The notes beneath the pieces are model-generated. The model worked only from the letters and a program-made list of their open reading frames with translations. It was not told where the DNA came from and did no database searches. Shown here in pieces: positions 35,349 to 46,460 of a DNA stretch of 64,000 nucleotides (position 1 is the first letter of the stretch; each line of letters starts with the position of its first letter). The position numbers were made by a program, and so were the translations under genes. Source of the DNA: JAVBMV01 sp031552145 (GTDB lineage Bacteria > Myxococcota > Myxococcia > Myxococcales > UBA5297); the NCBI GenBank assembly GCA_031552145.1, contig JAVBMV010000010.1:62001-126000 (forward strand). Direction: 5' to 3'.

Positions 35349-36710
35349 ATGACCCAGCGCCGCACCACGACCCCGGCACCCAAGAGCCTCTTCATCGTCA
35401 CCTTGGGCTGCTCCAAGAACCGCGTCGACAGCGAGGTGATCCTCGGCACCCTGCTCGCCCAGGGGCACCGCCTGGTCGACGAGCCGGCCGAGGCCAAGGC
35501 CATCATCGTCAACACCTGCGCCTTCGTCCGAGACGCAAAAGAGGAGTCGGTCCAGACGATCCTGGAGTTGGCCGAGCAGAAGCGAACAGGCCGATGTCAG
35601 CTCCTGCTGGTCGCCGGTTGCCTCGCCCAGCGCTACATCGACGAGCTCTTGGTAGAGCTGCCGGAGGTGGATCACTTCGTCGGAACGGGCGGCTACGCTC
35701 AGATCGCCGATCTGCTCGCGGCCGACGCGCTGCCCCGCGCCTATCTCCCTGCGCTCGAGTACATCCACAGCGCCGCGACCCCGCGCGTCAACTCGATGGC
35801 GCGACACACCGCCTTTGTAAAGATCAGCGAGGGGTGTGACAACGCCTGCGCCTTCTGCGCCATCCCGATGATCCGCGGGGCTCAGCGCTCGCGCCCCATG
35901 GACGATATCGCGGCCGAGGTGGCGCGCCTGGCGCGGCAGGGATGCGTCGAGTTCAACCTCATCGCGCAGGATCTCACGGCCTATGGGCAAGATCTCCCGG
36001 GCCGCCCCAGGCTCCACGAGCTGCTCCGCTACCTCTGCGGCATGAAGGGCGCCGAGGCGCCGCGCTGGCTGCGCCTGCACTACGCCTACCCGCGCGACTT
36101 TCCCGACGCGCTCATCGAGACGATCGCCGCCGAGCCCCAGATCGTGAAATACCTGGATATGCCGCTGCAGCACATCAGCGATCCGCTGCTGCGCGCGATG
36201 CGGCGCGGCAAAGACGCGGCCTTCATCCGCAAGCTGCTCACCAAGCTGCGCGAACGCATCCCCGGGCTGGTGCTGCGCACCTCGCTCATCTCGGGCCTGC
36301 CCGGCGAGACCGAGGAGCAACACCGCGAGCTGCTCGACTTCGTCGCGGAGCAGCGCTTCGAACGGCTCGGGTGTTTCGAGTTCAGCCCCGAGGAGGGGAC
36401 CCGCGCCGCTACCATGGAGAAACAAGTCGCGCGGCGCACCATCGCCCGCCGTCGGCGCGAGGTGATGGCGCTGCAGCGCCGGATCAGCCGGGAGCAGAAC
36501 CGCGCGATGGTCGGCAAGCGCATCGAGCTGCTGGTCGAGGGGGTCTCTCCCGAGACCGAACATCTCCTCATAGGTCGCCACGCCGGGCAATCGTGCGAAG
36601 GGATCGACGGCGTCACCTATATCAACGAGGGCTCCTCCCAGCCCGGCGAACTCGTGCAGGCCGAGGTGGTGCAAGCGGCCGATTATGACCTGGTGGCTCG
36701 CATCGTATAG
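35349..36710 (+). CDS. rimO: Ribosomal protein S12 methylthiotransferase RimO
   Basis: 453 residues. Radical-SAM enzyme that adds a methylthio group to Asp of S12. The N-terminal UPF0004 domain (TLGCSKNRVDSE, with additional cysteines in NTCAF and AGCLAQR) binds one Fe-S cluster. The radical-SAM motif GCDNACAFCAIP binds the other. A C-terminal TRAM domain (about 385-453, VGKRIELLVEG) follows. SKNRVD and IPxIRG favour RimO over MiaB. Confidence 0.94.
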   Translation: MTQRRTTTPAPKSLFIVTLGCSKNRVDSEVILGTLLAQGHRLVDEPAEAKAIIVNTCAFVRDAKEESVQTILELAEQKRTGRCQLLLVAGCLAQRYIDELLVELPEVDHFVGTGGYAQIADLLAADALPRAYLPALEYIHSAATPRVNSMARHTAFVKISEGCDNACAFCAIPMIRGAQRSRPMDDIAAEVARLARQGCVEFNLIAQDLTAYGQDLPGRPRLHELLRYLCGMKGAEAPRWLRLHYAYPRDFPDALIETIAAEPQIVKYLDMPLQHISDPLLRAMRRGKDAAFIRKLLTKLRERIPGLVLRTSLISGLPGETEEQHRELLDFVAEQRFERLGCFEFSPEEGTRAATMEKQVARRTIARRRREVMALQRRISREQNRAMVGKRIELLVEGVSPETEHLLIGRHAGQSCEGIDGVTYINEGSSQPGELVQAEVVQAADYDLVARIV

Positions 36711-36755
36711 GGAGTTGTGCTTGAATCCTCCGATACCCATCCGATCGGAGAAGCC

Positions 36756-39700
36756 ATGCTCTCGCCGCAGAAGTTCGCGTTGTGTCTGGGGGTTCTGCTC
36801 GCCATTAGTGGATGTGGGGACGACAATCCTCCATCGCCCGGCGACAACTCCGACATCGGGGTGGATGGCGGCGACATTGGGCCCGACGCGGACGGTGGAC
36901 TCCCCGACGCCGACGGCGGACTCACCGACGGCGACGCCTGCGTCCCCAACTGCGAGGGCAAAGAGTGCGGCGACGATGGCTGCGGGGAGCCCTGCGGCAC
37001 CTGTACCGAGGAGAACTATTACTGCGACTACGCAACCTCGAGTTGCCGGTGCGACGGCGAGGCCGAGGGAGAACTCTGCGCCCTCGCCGGCGCGGAATGC
37101 GGCAAGGGGAAGGTCGTCGACCGCTGCGGCGCGGAGCGCCCCTTCAACTGCGGTGCGACCTGCGCCGGGGGCGACCGCTGCGGCGAGGATAATCGCTGCC
37201 ATTGCCTCCCCGTCTCCCACGCCACGCTCTGCACCCGCGACAATAAAAACTGTGGGCCATACAGCGCGCTCGACAACTGCGGCACCCCGGTCAGCATCGA
37301 GGACTGCGCGATTGGCGCCGCCGCCTGCCCCTCCGAAAAGGATTGCAACGACAACGTCTGTACGGAGCCCCGCGCTCCGACGAACGATGAATGCGCCCAG
37401 GCCTCCCCACTGGTCTTGGTCGGCGGTGCCGCGGAGCGCGCGCGGCTAAACCTGGCCATGGCTGGCGACAACGCCTCTGGGAGCTGCGCCTCCGCGCACC
37501 CCAACATGCGCGACGCCGTCTACGAGCTAAAGCTCGAGCAGCCAAGCCGACTTCACGTCGAGCTCTCCAACGAGCAGGGCGTGGAGGCAAAGAACGCCCT
37601 CTACATCCTTCGCGACTGCGAGCTGCCGCAGAGCGAGCTGGGCTGCGCGCTCTCGCCCGACAACACCCGCCCGGCGAAGCTCGATATCGCCGCGATCGGA
37701 CCGGGCACCTTCTATTTATGGCTCGATACCACGGGCAACAGCTCCGACGCCCGATGGCTGCGCAACCTGAAGGTCGAAGCAACGCCGCTCGACGGCGAGC
37801 CACCCCCCAATGATCAATGTGGCGACGGCGTCGACCTCGCCGCCGAGGAGCTCCACTTCACCGATGGCGTCGCCACTGTCGAAGGTGACACTACCCTGGC
37901 GGCCGACGACCTCCACGGCTGCGACACCAGCGTGGCCAGCGGAAAGGATCTTTTTTACCGCTTCGAAGTGACCGATGAGGAGGCGCCCGTGGACCTCGCC
38001 GTCCGAGTGGCGCCGGTCGATGGCTCGCCCATCATCCCTGGGGTCGCGCTGCTCTCGAGCTGTGACGCCCAGGTGCCCTTCGTCGAGTGCGCTGCGGCGC
38101 GTGTCATCTCTGGGCAGCCCGCCACCGCCAATCTCGGCTATCACGCGCTCGGTGCTGGGACCTGGATCCTGGCCGTCGACACCGTGGGCGCCAGGCCGGG
38201 CAGTTTCATGCTGACGGTGACGCTCTCCCCAGGAACCCTGCCTCCGGCCAATGACGGCTGCTCCAACCCCGAGCGGCTCACCTTTGCGCCGGGCGAAGGG
38301 ACAAAGCGCCTCAGCGGAAGCACGGTCGGCGCCACCTCGAATTGGTCCCGCGGTATCTGCCAACCAGGTAGTCTGATCGAAGGTCCGGACGTGGTTTATG
38401 CGCTGACAGTAGAGAACCCGTCGGCCCTCCTCGTCCACGTCGACTTCCCGGACAAAACTTTTATGGGGGTCAACGAGTTCATGCCCGTACCCTTCCTCCT
38501 GCGGAAGGATCTCTGCGAAACGGAAGAGGTCTTCGCCTGCGGCAGGATCTGGGGGGGAAACAATCCCGATCGTGGGGTCAACAATCGCGCCGGCACGCTC
38601 AACGTGCCCGAGTTGGAGCCGGGTACCTGGTATCTGGTCATCGACGCGGTAAGTGAGACTGCGGGACGATTCCTGCTCGATATCGACTTGATCCCGAAGA
38701 TCGTCAACGACAACTGCGCCACGGCGGCGCCGCTCGATTTCAGCCAGTCGAATCAGATCACCATCGTCTCCACCACCGAGTGGGCCGAGAAGGATGCCGC
38801 GCCGATGCTCCTGCGCGACGGCGGCTGCAGCAACAACGATATGTTGTCGGGGAAGGATCTGGTCTGGAAGTTCAATATCGAGGCGGGCCAAGCGAAGAAC
38901 CTGACTGTGCGCGGCATGCACAAGGTCTACGGAATTGCACCCTGGAACAGCCCCACCTTCTTTGTCCGCAAGGAGTGCGGAGTGCGGGAGAGCGAGGTGG
39001 CCTGCTTGGCGGGCACCAAGCAGGAGCCAGGCACGAGCCTCGCATTTACCGCGAACCGGCTCACCGGCGGCGCCACTGGGAGCACCTGGTATCTATGGGC
39101 CGAAGGAGCGGAGCTCTTCGACGGCCCCTTCCAGGCGCAGCTCACGCTCTCCGACTCGACGCTGGCCCTGAACGATCTCTGCGGCGACGCGGAGCTGTTG
39201 GTGTTGAAGGACGGATTGTATGAGGTCAAGGGGAACACCATCCAGGGAAAGAGCGACTACACGGCCAGCTGCAACGTCTCGGCGAATGGCGGAGACCTCG
39301 TCTATCGCCTCCCCATCACGTCGCCCAGCAGCGTCACCGTTTCGGTGAGCCGGGAGGACTCCTCGATGGTGCCGCTCCTCTTCGCCCGCGCCGGGTGCGG
39401 ACCGGCGGCGGCCGATCTTGCCTGTGCCCTGGGCACCAGCAGGGAGGGCGCCGCCAGCCTTTCGATTCGCAATGTCTCGAGCGACCTCTTTCTCTTTGTC
39501 GCTTCGCCTTTCAGGAGTCAGGAGGGCGCCTTCAAGCTGACCGCCACCGTCTCCGAGGCGGGTCAACCTCCGCCCAACGACACCTGCGACGGCGCTTTCC
39601 AGGCCCCGCTCACGCTCTCGGCCCGCACCCTCTCGGTCCGTTCGGGCAGCTACGAGACGACCGACGCGGCCGCCAACTACTTCGGCACCTGTGCACCTCA

Positions 39701-42700
39701 CCAGACCGGCTACGGGGCCGACCTGCTCTTCACCGTGGAGGTCCCCGTCGAGGGGCGGCTCACAGCGCGCGCCGAGCGCGAGTCAGCGACGCCGAACTGG
39801 CAGCCCGCCATCTATCTGCGCAAGGCTCCCTGCGAGGCCCCCGACGCCGCCTCCGAGCTCTCTTGTGGAACAGGCAGCTCGGGCGTGGCACTCACCAGCG
39901 CCCATGTCCTCCCCGGGCTTTACTACGTCGTGGTCGACGGCATGGACACCACTCCGGGGCGCTTCCACCTCGACCTTTGGGTCACCCCGCAGGGCCCCGT
40001 CGCGGACACCTGCGATGCCCGGGTGCCGATCGCGATCGACGCCGACACCATCGGCCAGGTGCGCGTCACGGGCGACACCAGCCCCGCCTCCGACGGCACC
40101 CGCTCGACGATCCTCGGAACGGCTGGCGGCCGCGGAAACGGGCCCGACGTGGTTTACTCCTTCACGCTCACCGCCCCCGCGCACCTCTCGGCGAAGCTGG
40201 CCTTCCTCGACACGGAGGGTGAGGCAATCCTCTACCTGCGGCGCGACTGCGCGGGCGTGCGGCCCGGAGACGAGCTGGCGGCCTCGTTCGCGCCCTTGGG
40301 AGGTCCCGCCCTCCTCGCCGCGACCTTGGCGCCGGATATTTATTATCTATGGATTGACTCAACCCTGCCGCTTCGCGGTGCCTTCGACCTCGTCCTCGAG
40401 ACCTCCGCCCCGGTGGAGCAGGAGCCCCAGCAGGCCTCCTGCGCGGCGCTGGGCACCTCCCCGCTGCTCCACGACCGCGGCACCATCACCATCCAGGGCT
40501 CTACCAACGGCGGCGGCAATCATGCCTCCGCAAGCTGCAGGGAGGCACCCGGCGCCGAGTCGGTCTACCTCATCACTCTTCCTCCGGGCGAGCTGCGCTC
40601 TCTGACTGCGGTCGCGAAGCGCGTCGGGGATAAGGAGAGCTTCAACCCCGTGCTCTACCTGCGCACCCAGTGCGCTTCGGGAGAGCTGGAGAATGAAGCC
40701 TCTTGCGTCGTGGGTGGCGCCGGTCGCGCCAGGCTCGATCTGCTCATGGCCGACGCGCCGGCCTACTACCTCTTCGTCGACAACTCGAACAGCGAGACCG
40801 ATTCCTTCGAGCTGACGGTTACGCTCGCCGACCCCATCCCCGACACCTGCGCCGACGCCGAGCGCGCGCCGCGCACCTTCGCGCCCGACGGCACGCTGAC
40901 CCTGCGGGGTCACTTCGACGGAGCGAGGCCCAACAGCGATGACGATTTGTTCTGTGGCGCCAGCGCGGCGAACGTCAGCGGCGATGTCATCTACAAAATC
41001 AGGACCCCCAGCTTCACGGGAGAGCGTTCGCTCGTCATCGACCTCGCCGCCGAGAACCCAACCCTCTTCCCCACTGTCTTCGTGCGCAAGCGCGGCTGCG
41101 AGCAGGGCGAGCCCGACGAATCGCAGCACTGGTGCAGTATGGCGAACCCAGGCACCCGGCTCTACCTCAACGTCCCCATCGATCCCGACAGCACCTTCTG
41201 GCTCAGGATCCACTCCTCCGTCGAGGAGGATCGCGCGACCGGCGACTTTGCGGCGCACCTGGCGCTGATCGACCGGCTCGGGAACCCGCCGGCGGGCAGC
41301 TGCGAAGCTCCGCTCCCCGTCGCGCTGCCCACGGCGGGAGGGTACGCGCACGTCGAGGGGAGCACCGCGACGGGCGAAATGCTCGGGCACACCACTTGCC
41401 AACCCTCCAACACGGGCAGGGAGCAGGTCTATTTGCTCGATCTGCAGGGCCCCGCCACGCTCGAGATCGTCGCGAAGCCCAAGGAAGGCTCCCGCTTCGT
41501 GGGGAGCCTGGAGCTGCGCACCAGCTGCTCCAGCGCGGCGCCCATGGCGAGCTGCGCCAACCCTCCCGGCATGGCGGTGACAGGAACCTCCACGCATCTA
41601 AAGGTGACGACCGCCGAGGGAGGACATCACCTTTTGTGGGTCGACGGCTACAGGGCAGGTGCCGATGGTCCCTTCACGCTCTCGCTCTTCGTGAAATATG
41701 CCTCCACCGCGCTGCCCGATACCTGCGCCGCGCTGAGTCCTCTCACCCTGGAGCAGAACGGCACCACCTATATCGGCGGCACGCTGACGGGAGCGACCGA
41801 CGACTATGAGAACAGCTGCTCCGCTTCCGGCGCGCCCGAGCTCCTCTACACCTTCACTCTGGGCGAGGCTCGCTCCCTCAGCGCCGTGCTCGAGGGATCG
41901 CTCACACTGCCGCTTACCACGCTCTCTCTGCGCACCGTTAACTGCGCGAGCGCCCTCCCCTCGAGCGAGCTCGGCTGTTCCAGCGGCACGGCTCCGCACC
42001 TCTTCTTCCGCTCACTTCCTCCCGCACAATACTGGCTCTTCGCGGAAGGGAGTGCGCCCGGCGACGCCGGCCTCTTCGACCTTGCGCTCACGCTCGGAGA
42101 CCCCATGCCGAATCTTCCCAACGACCGCTGCGACGGCCTGGTGGTCGAGCTGACGCCCGGCCCCGACAGGCGCGCCTCCCTCGAGATCGCCGCCCTCGAG
42201 GCGGCGCACAACAACCTCGCCGGCGCCTGCGGCGCAATGCCGGGGCCCGATCTCGTCTACAAGCTCGTGACCCCTGCCGGGATGATGTTGCGCGCCACCG
42301 CGACGCCCGCCTCCTCTACGCTCGCGCCCTCGCTCTACATCAGGACCGAGTGCGAGACGTCGGGAGCAGGCGAGCCTTGCGCGCGCAATGAGCGCCCCGG
42401 CACCGCGGCGACGCTCCGGATAGAGCGCACCCTCGAAACCACCTACTACCTCATCGTCGACGCGGTCGATCCCTGGGCGACCGGAGGGTTTGTGCTCGAC
42501 GTCTCGCTCTACCCGCCCCCCGCCGCCGCGGGCAACGATCGCTGCGCCGCGCCGCTTCCGGAGTCGGCGGTGCTCGAGTTCAGCGGCTCTCATGCGCACG
42601 TCGTCGACATCATCGACGACGCCACCCCTGGCACCAGCGGCACCTGCGCAAAGATGGTAGGGCCCGACAAGGTCTATCGCTTCACGCTCGGCTCGCCGAG

Positions 42701-44267
42701 CTCGCTCGAGGCCGTGATTCATGGCGTGGGCTTCGCGCCGTCGCTCTATCTGCGCAAAGATTGCGACGACGTGGAGGAGGCCTCGCTCCTCGGCTGCAGC
42801 GAGGGGAACGTCACCACGCGACAGGCGACCATCTCGGCGGGAAACCTCGTGCCCGGCGATTATTATCTATGGGTCGACTCGACCGAGCGGGCGCCCGCGG
42901 GAAGCTTCCGCCTGGAGCTGACCCTGGGCGCGCCCATCGCGATCCCCTCGAATGATCGCTGCCCCAACGCCGAGAGCATCGATCTCACCGGACCAGCTCC
43001 GGTAGTCATCACCAAGACCGGCGACCTCACCGCGGCCACCAACGACTCGGTCGGCGCGCGCGAGTGTTCCTATATGCCGAGCGCCGACGTCGTCTACAGC
43101 TTCACCATCGCCAACGGCGAGCCGCGCAGAATAGTCGCCGAGCTGACCATGGACTCGAAGGCGACGCCCCCCGCACTCTATCTGCGCAGCAGCTGCACGG
43201 CGGGCCCCAACGACGGGCGCTACGGCTGCGCCCTCGCGGCACCCGGGGGAAAGGCGCGAATGGTCCATGCGCGGCTCGAGCGCGGCACCTACTTCCTGTG
43301 GGTCGACTCGACGGCGCGCCTCGCCTCGGGGGCCTACACCCTCAAGGTGACCGCCGAGACCCCCGCCGTGAGCGCGGAGCCGGAGCGAGCCTCCTGCGCG
43401 GAGAGCGCGATCCCGCCGCTCTCCTTCATCGGCAACGTCGCGACCGAGACCCACTCCTTCACCCTGGGGGGACGCGAGGACACCACGACCGGCTCCTGCC
43501 ACAACGCGCGCGGCCCCGAGTTCATCTACAGGCTCGTGCTGGAGGAGGCGGCCAAGGTGACCATCAACGCGAAGGGCACCCCCACCACCGGCGACGCCCC
43601 GCTCCCGGTGGTCTATCTGCGCACGAGCTGCGCCAGCGAATCGCTGATGGATGAGCGCGGTTGTATCTTCGATACGCGCAGCACCCTGAGTAATCCCGAT
43701 CTGGTCCTCAAGTCGCTCGTGGGTACCTACTATCTCTTCGTCGACTTCGTTCAGCCCGACGCCGCGGGTACCTTCACGCTCACCGTCACCAAGGAGGCGC
43801 CGGTGTCGCCAGTCGTGCACAACGACACCTGCGCGACTGCCCAAGAGCTGAAGGCCGACGTTCCCTATTACGGCACCACGGCGGGGGCCAGCGGCGAATA
43901 TCTCTTCGGCCGCTCCTATCCCGGGCTCTCCACCTGCGCCACCGTGCCTACGGGCCAACCCGGGCCAGCGTGGCTCACCCAGGGACGCGGCCCCGACGTG
44001 GTCTTCAAATACATGGCACCCAACGCGGCGCCCTTCACGATCGACTACGCGGCCCGCAATAACAGCAACACGCATATGTGGGTGCTGCGCGGCTGCGAGA
44101 GCAGCTTCGCCTGCGAGACCTACGTGTACCGATCCGGCAGCAGCTACCAGGGCTCATACGAGGTCTCCGCGCCCATTCCAGGCCAGACCTATTACATCTT
44201 CCTGGACGTGCTCAACGACGTCACGAACAACTACGGTCCCTACACCATCGAGGTACGGACCCGATAA
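36756..44267 (+). CDS. Giant outer lipoprotein with 16 tandem PPC-like repeats
   Basis: About 2503 residues from ATG 36756 (GGAG upstream; an earlier in-frame GTG lies two bases after a GGAG, too close). The lipobox is LLAISGC. An acidic Asp/Gly linker follows, then a Cys-rich module (CEGKECGDDGCGEPCGTC) common on the surface of myxobacteria. From about residue 210 there are 16 repeats of about 140 residues. Each opens with (N/P/A)D-x-C and passes through a PD(v)VY strand, a YLR-x-C strand and a YYLWVDS strand, ending in a G-x-F-x-L strand; the pattern resembles the pre-peptidase C-terminal fold. The repeats are diverged, so the array is old. Likely a surface adhesin or scaffold; no catalytic domain seen. 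It lies 45 bp after rimO. Confidence 0.8.
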   Translation: MLSPQKFALCLGVLLAISGCGDDNPPSPGDNSDIGVDGGDIGPDADGGLPDADGGLTDGDACVPNCEGKECGDDGCGEPCGTCTEENYYCDYATSSCRCDGEAEGELCALAGAECGKGKVVDRCGAERPFNCGATCAGGDRCGEDNRCHCLPVSHATLCTRDNKNCGPYSALDNCGTPVSIEDCAIGAAACPSEKDCNDNVCTEPRAPTNDECAQASPLVLVGGAAERARLNLAMAGDNASGSCASAHPNMRDAVYELKLEQPSRLHVELSNEQGVEAKNALYILRDCELPQSELGCALSPDNTRPAKLDIAAIGPGTFYLWLDTTGNSSDARWLRNLKVEATPLDGEPPPNDQCGDGVDLAAEELHFTDGVATVEGDTTLAADDLHGCDTSVASGKDLFYRFEVTDEEAPVDLAVRVAPVDGSPIIPGVALLSSCDAQVPFVECAAARVISGQPATANLGYHALGAGTWILAVDTVGARPGSFMLTVTLSPGTLPPANDGCSNPERLTFAPGEGTKRLSGSTVGATSNWSRGICQPGSLIEGPDVVYALTVENPSALLVHVDFPDKTFMGVNEFMPVPFLLRKDLCETEEVFACGRIWGGNNPDRGVNNRAGTLNVPELEPGTWYLVIDAVSETAGRFLLDIDLIPKIVNDNCATAAPLDFSQSNQITIVSTTEWAEKDAAPMLLRDGGCSNNDMLSGKDLVWKFNIEAGQAKNLTVRGMHKVYGIAPWNSPTFFVRKECGVRESEVACLAGTKQEPGTSLAFTANRLTGGATGSTWYLWAEGAELFDGPFQAQLTLSDSTLALNDLCGDAELLVLKDGLYEVKGNTIQGKSDYTASCNVSANGGDLVYRLPITSPSSVTVSVSREDSSMVPLLFARAGCGPAAADLACALGTSREGAASLSIRNVSSDLFLFVASPFRSQEGAFKLTATVSEAGQPPPNDTCDGAFQAPLTLSARTLSVRSGSYETTDAAANYFGTCAPHQTGYGADLLFTVEVPVEGRLTARAERESATPNWQPAIYLRKAPCEAPDAASELSCGTGSSGVALTSAHVLPGLYYVVVDGMDTTPGRFHLDLWVTPQGPVADTCDARVPIAIDADTIGQVRVTGDTSPASDGTRSTILGTAGGRGNGPDVVYSFTLTAPAHLSAKLAFLDTEGEAILYLRRDCAGVRPGDELAASFAPLGGPALLAATLAPDIYYLWIDSTLPLRGAFDLVLETSAPVEQEPQQASCAALGTSPLLHDRGTITIQGSTNGGGNHASASCREAPGAESVYLITLPPGELRSLTAVAKRVGDKESFNPVLYLRTQCASGELENEASCVVGGAGRARLDLLMADAPAYYLFVDNSNSETDSFELTVTLADPIPDTCADAERAPRTFAPDGTLTLRGHFDGARPNSDDDLFCGASAANVSGDVIYKIRTPSFTGERSLVIDLAAENPTLFPTVFVRKRGCEQGEPDESQHWCSMANPGTRLYLNVPIDPDSTFWLRIHSSVEEDRATGDFAAHLALIDRLGNPPAGSCEAPLPVALPTAGGYAHVEGSTATGEMLGHTTCQPSNTGREQVYLLDLQGPATLEIVAKPKEGSRFVGSLELRTSCSSAAPMASCANPPGMAVTGTSTHLKVTTAEGGHHLLWVDGYRAGADGPFTLSLFVKYASTALPDTCAALSPLTLEQNGTTYIGGTLTGATDDYENSCSASGAPELLYTFTLGEARSLSAVLEGSLTLPLTTLSLRTVNCASALPSSELGCSSGTAPHLFFRSLPPAQYWLFAEGSAPGDAGLFDLALTLGDPMPNLPNDRCDGLVVELTPGPDRRASLEIAALEAAHNNLAGACGAMPGPDLVYKLVTPAGMMLRATATPASSTLAPSLYIRTECETSGAGEPCARNERPGTAATLRIERTLETTYYLIVDAVDPWATGGFVLDVSLYPPPAAAGNDRCAAPLPESAVLEFSGSHAHVVDIIDDATPGTSGTCAKMVGPDKVYRFTLGSPSSLEAVIHGVGFAPSLYLRKDCDDVEEASLLGCSEGNVTTRQATISAGNLVPGDYYLWVDSTERAPAGSFRLELTLGAPIAIPSNDRCPNAESIDLTGPAPVVITKTGDLTAATNDSVGARECSYMPSADVVYSFTIANGEPRRIVAELTMDSKATPPALYLRSSCTAGPNDGRYGCALAAPGGKARMVHARLERGTYFLWVDSTARLASGAYTLKVTAETPAVSAEPERASCAESAIPPLSFIGNVATETHSFTLGGREDTTTGSCHNARGPEFIYRLVLEEAAKVTINAKGTPTTGDAPLPVVYLRTSCASESLMDERGCIFDTRSTLSNPDLVLKSLVGTYYLFVDFVQPDAAGTFTLTVTKEAPVSPVVHNDTCATAQELKADVPYYGTTAGASGEYLFGRSYPGLSTCATVPTGQPGPAWLTQGRGPDVVFKYMAPNAAPFTIDYAARNNSNTHMWVLRGCESSFACETYVYRSGSSYQGSYEVSAPIPGQTYYIFLDVLNDVTNNYGPYTIEVRTR

Positions 44268-44288
44268 CCATCGCGTTCAGCAGCGCTC

Positions 44289-44322
44289 ATTTCGGCCCGC
44301 CGCGCGCGCGGCGGATCGAAAT
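44289..44322 (+). terminator. Hairpin after the giant lipoprotein gene
   Basis: An outer ATTTCG / CGAAAT stem and an inner perfect 18-bp palindrome (CCGCCGCGC / GCGCGGCGG). Placed 22 bp after the stop and before accC. Confidence 0.65.
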
Positions 44323-44363
44323 GTGTGTGGCGCACGGCGGGTCTCACCCCTATTCCAGGGGCC

Positions 44364-45887
<1,524 letters not shown>

Positions 45888-45896
45888 GGATACATC

Positions 45897-46430
45897 ATGG
45901 CAACCATTCAGAAGAGCGTGCGATACGAAGCCGCAATCGATGGAGCAGCAAAGGAAGAGCTCGAGCTCCTCGGCGCAGAGGGGGAGCGGTACACCCTCTC
46001 GATGCGCGGCAAGCTCCGCTCGGCCGAGGCGCGGCGCCTTCCCGGCGGAGCACTCCACTTGCTGCTCGACGACGAGAGCTATGAGTTCGAGGTGACCGAG
46101 CAGGATGGGAGTTTCGAGCTCTTGCGCGAAGGTCGCCGCTACCATGTCAATATCGACGACGCTCGGCGCGCGAAGCTAAAGCTCACCACCGCCAGCCACA
46201 GCCCCACCGCGCAGGGGCGCCAGCAGATCCGCTCACCCATGCCGGGCAGGGTCGTGCGCATCGCCGTCCAGGTGGGCGATACCGTTGAACAAGATCAGGG
46301 CGTCGTCGTCGTCGAGGCGATGAAGATGGAGAACGAGCTTCGGGCGACGGCGCCCGGCAAAGTGGTCGAGGTCCTGGTGCAGGAGGGCGCAACGGTAGAG
46401 GGTGGAAAGACGCTGCTGGTGCTCGAGTAG
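45897..46430 (+). CDS. Biotin carboxyl carrier protein with BT-like N-terminal domain
   Basis: 177 residues. The C-terminal 75 residues are a biotinyl domain with the acceptor lysine in VVEAMKMENEL. The N-terminal 100 residues are beta-rich (YTLSMRGKLRSAEARRL, YEFEVTEQDG, YHVNIDDARR) and look like the BT domain of propionyl-CoA carboxylase alpha chains. Together with the preceding gene it therefore looks like a PCC/ACC alpha chain split into two proteins. The order (carboxylase, then carrier) matches a fused alpha chain. Confidence 0.8.
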   Translation: MATIQKSVRYEAAIDGAAKEELELLGAEGERYTLSMRGKLRSAEARRLPGGALHLLLDDESYEFEVTEQDGSFELLREGRRYHVNIDDARRAKLKLTTASHSPTAQGRQQIRSPMPGRVVRIAVQVGDTVEQDQGVVVVEAMKMENELRATAPGKVVEVLVQEGATVEGGKTLLVLE

Positions 46431-46460
46431 CGGCTACCCTCCCTCCGACGGAACCGACTC

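Noticed and set aside
35265..37220. 651-codon minus-strand frame opposite rimO and the giant lipoprotein
   Set aside because: Antisense shadow of rimO, which is clearly real.
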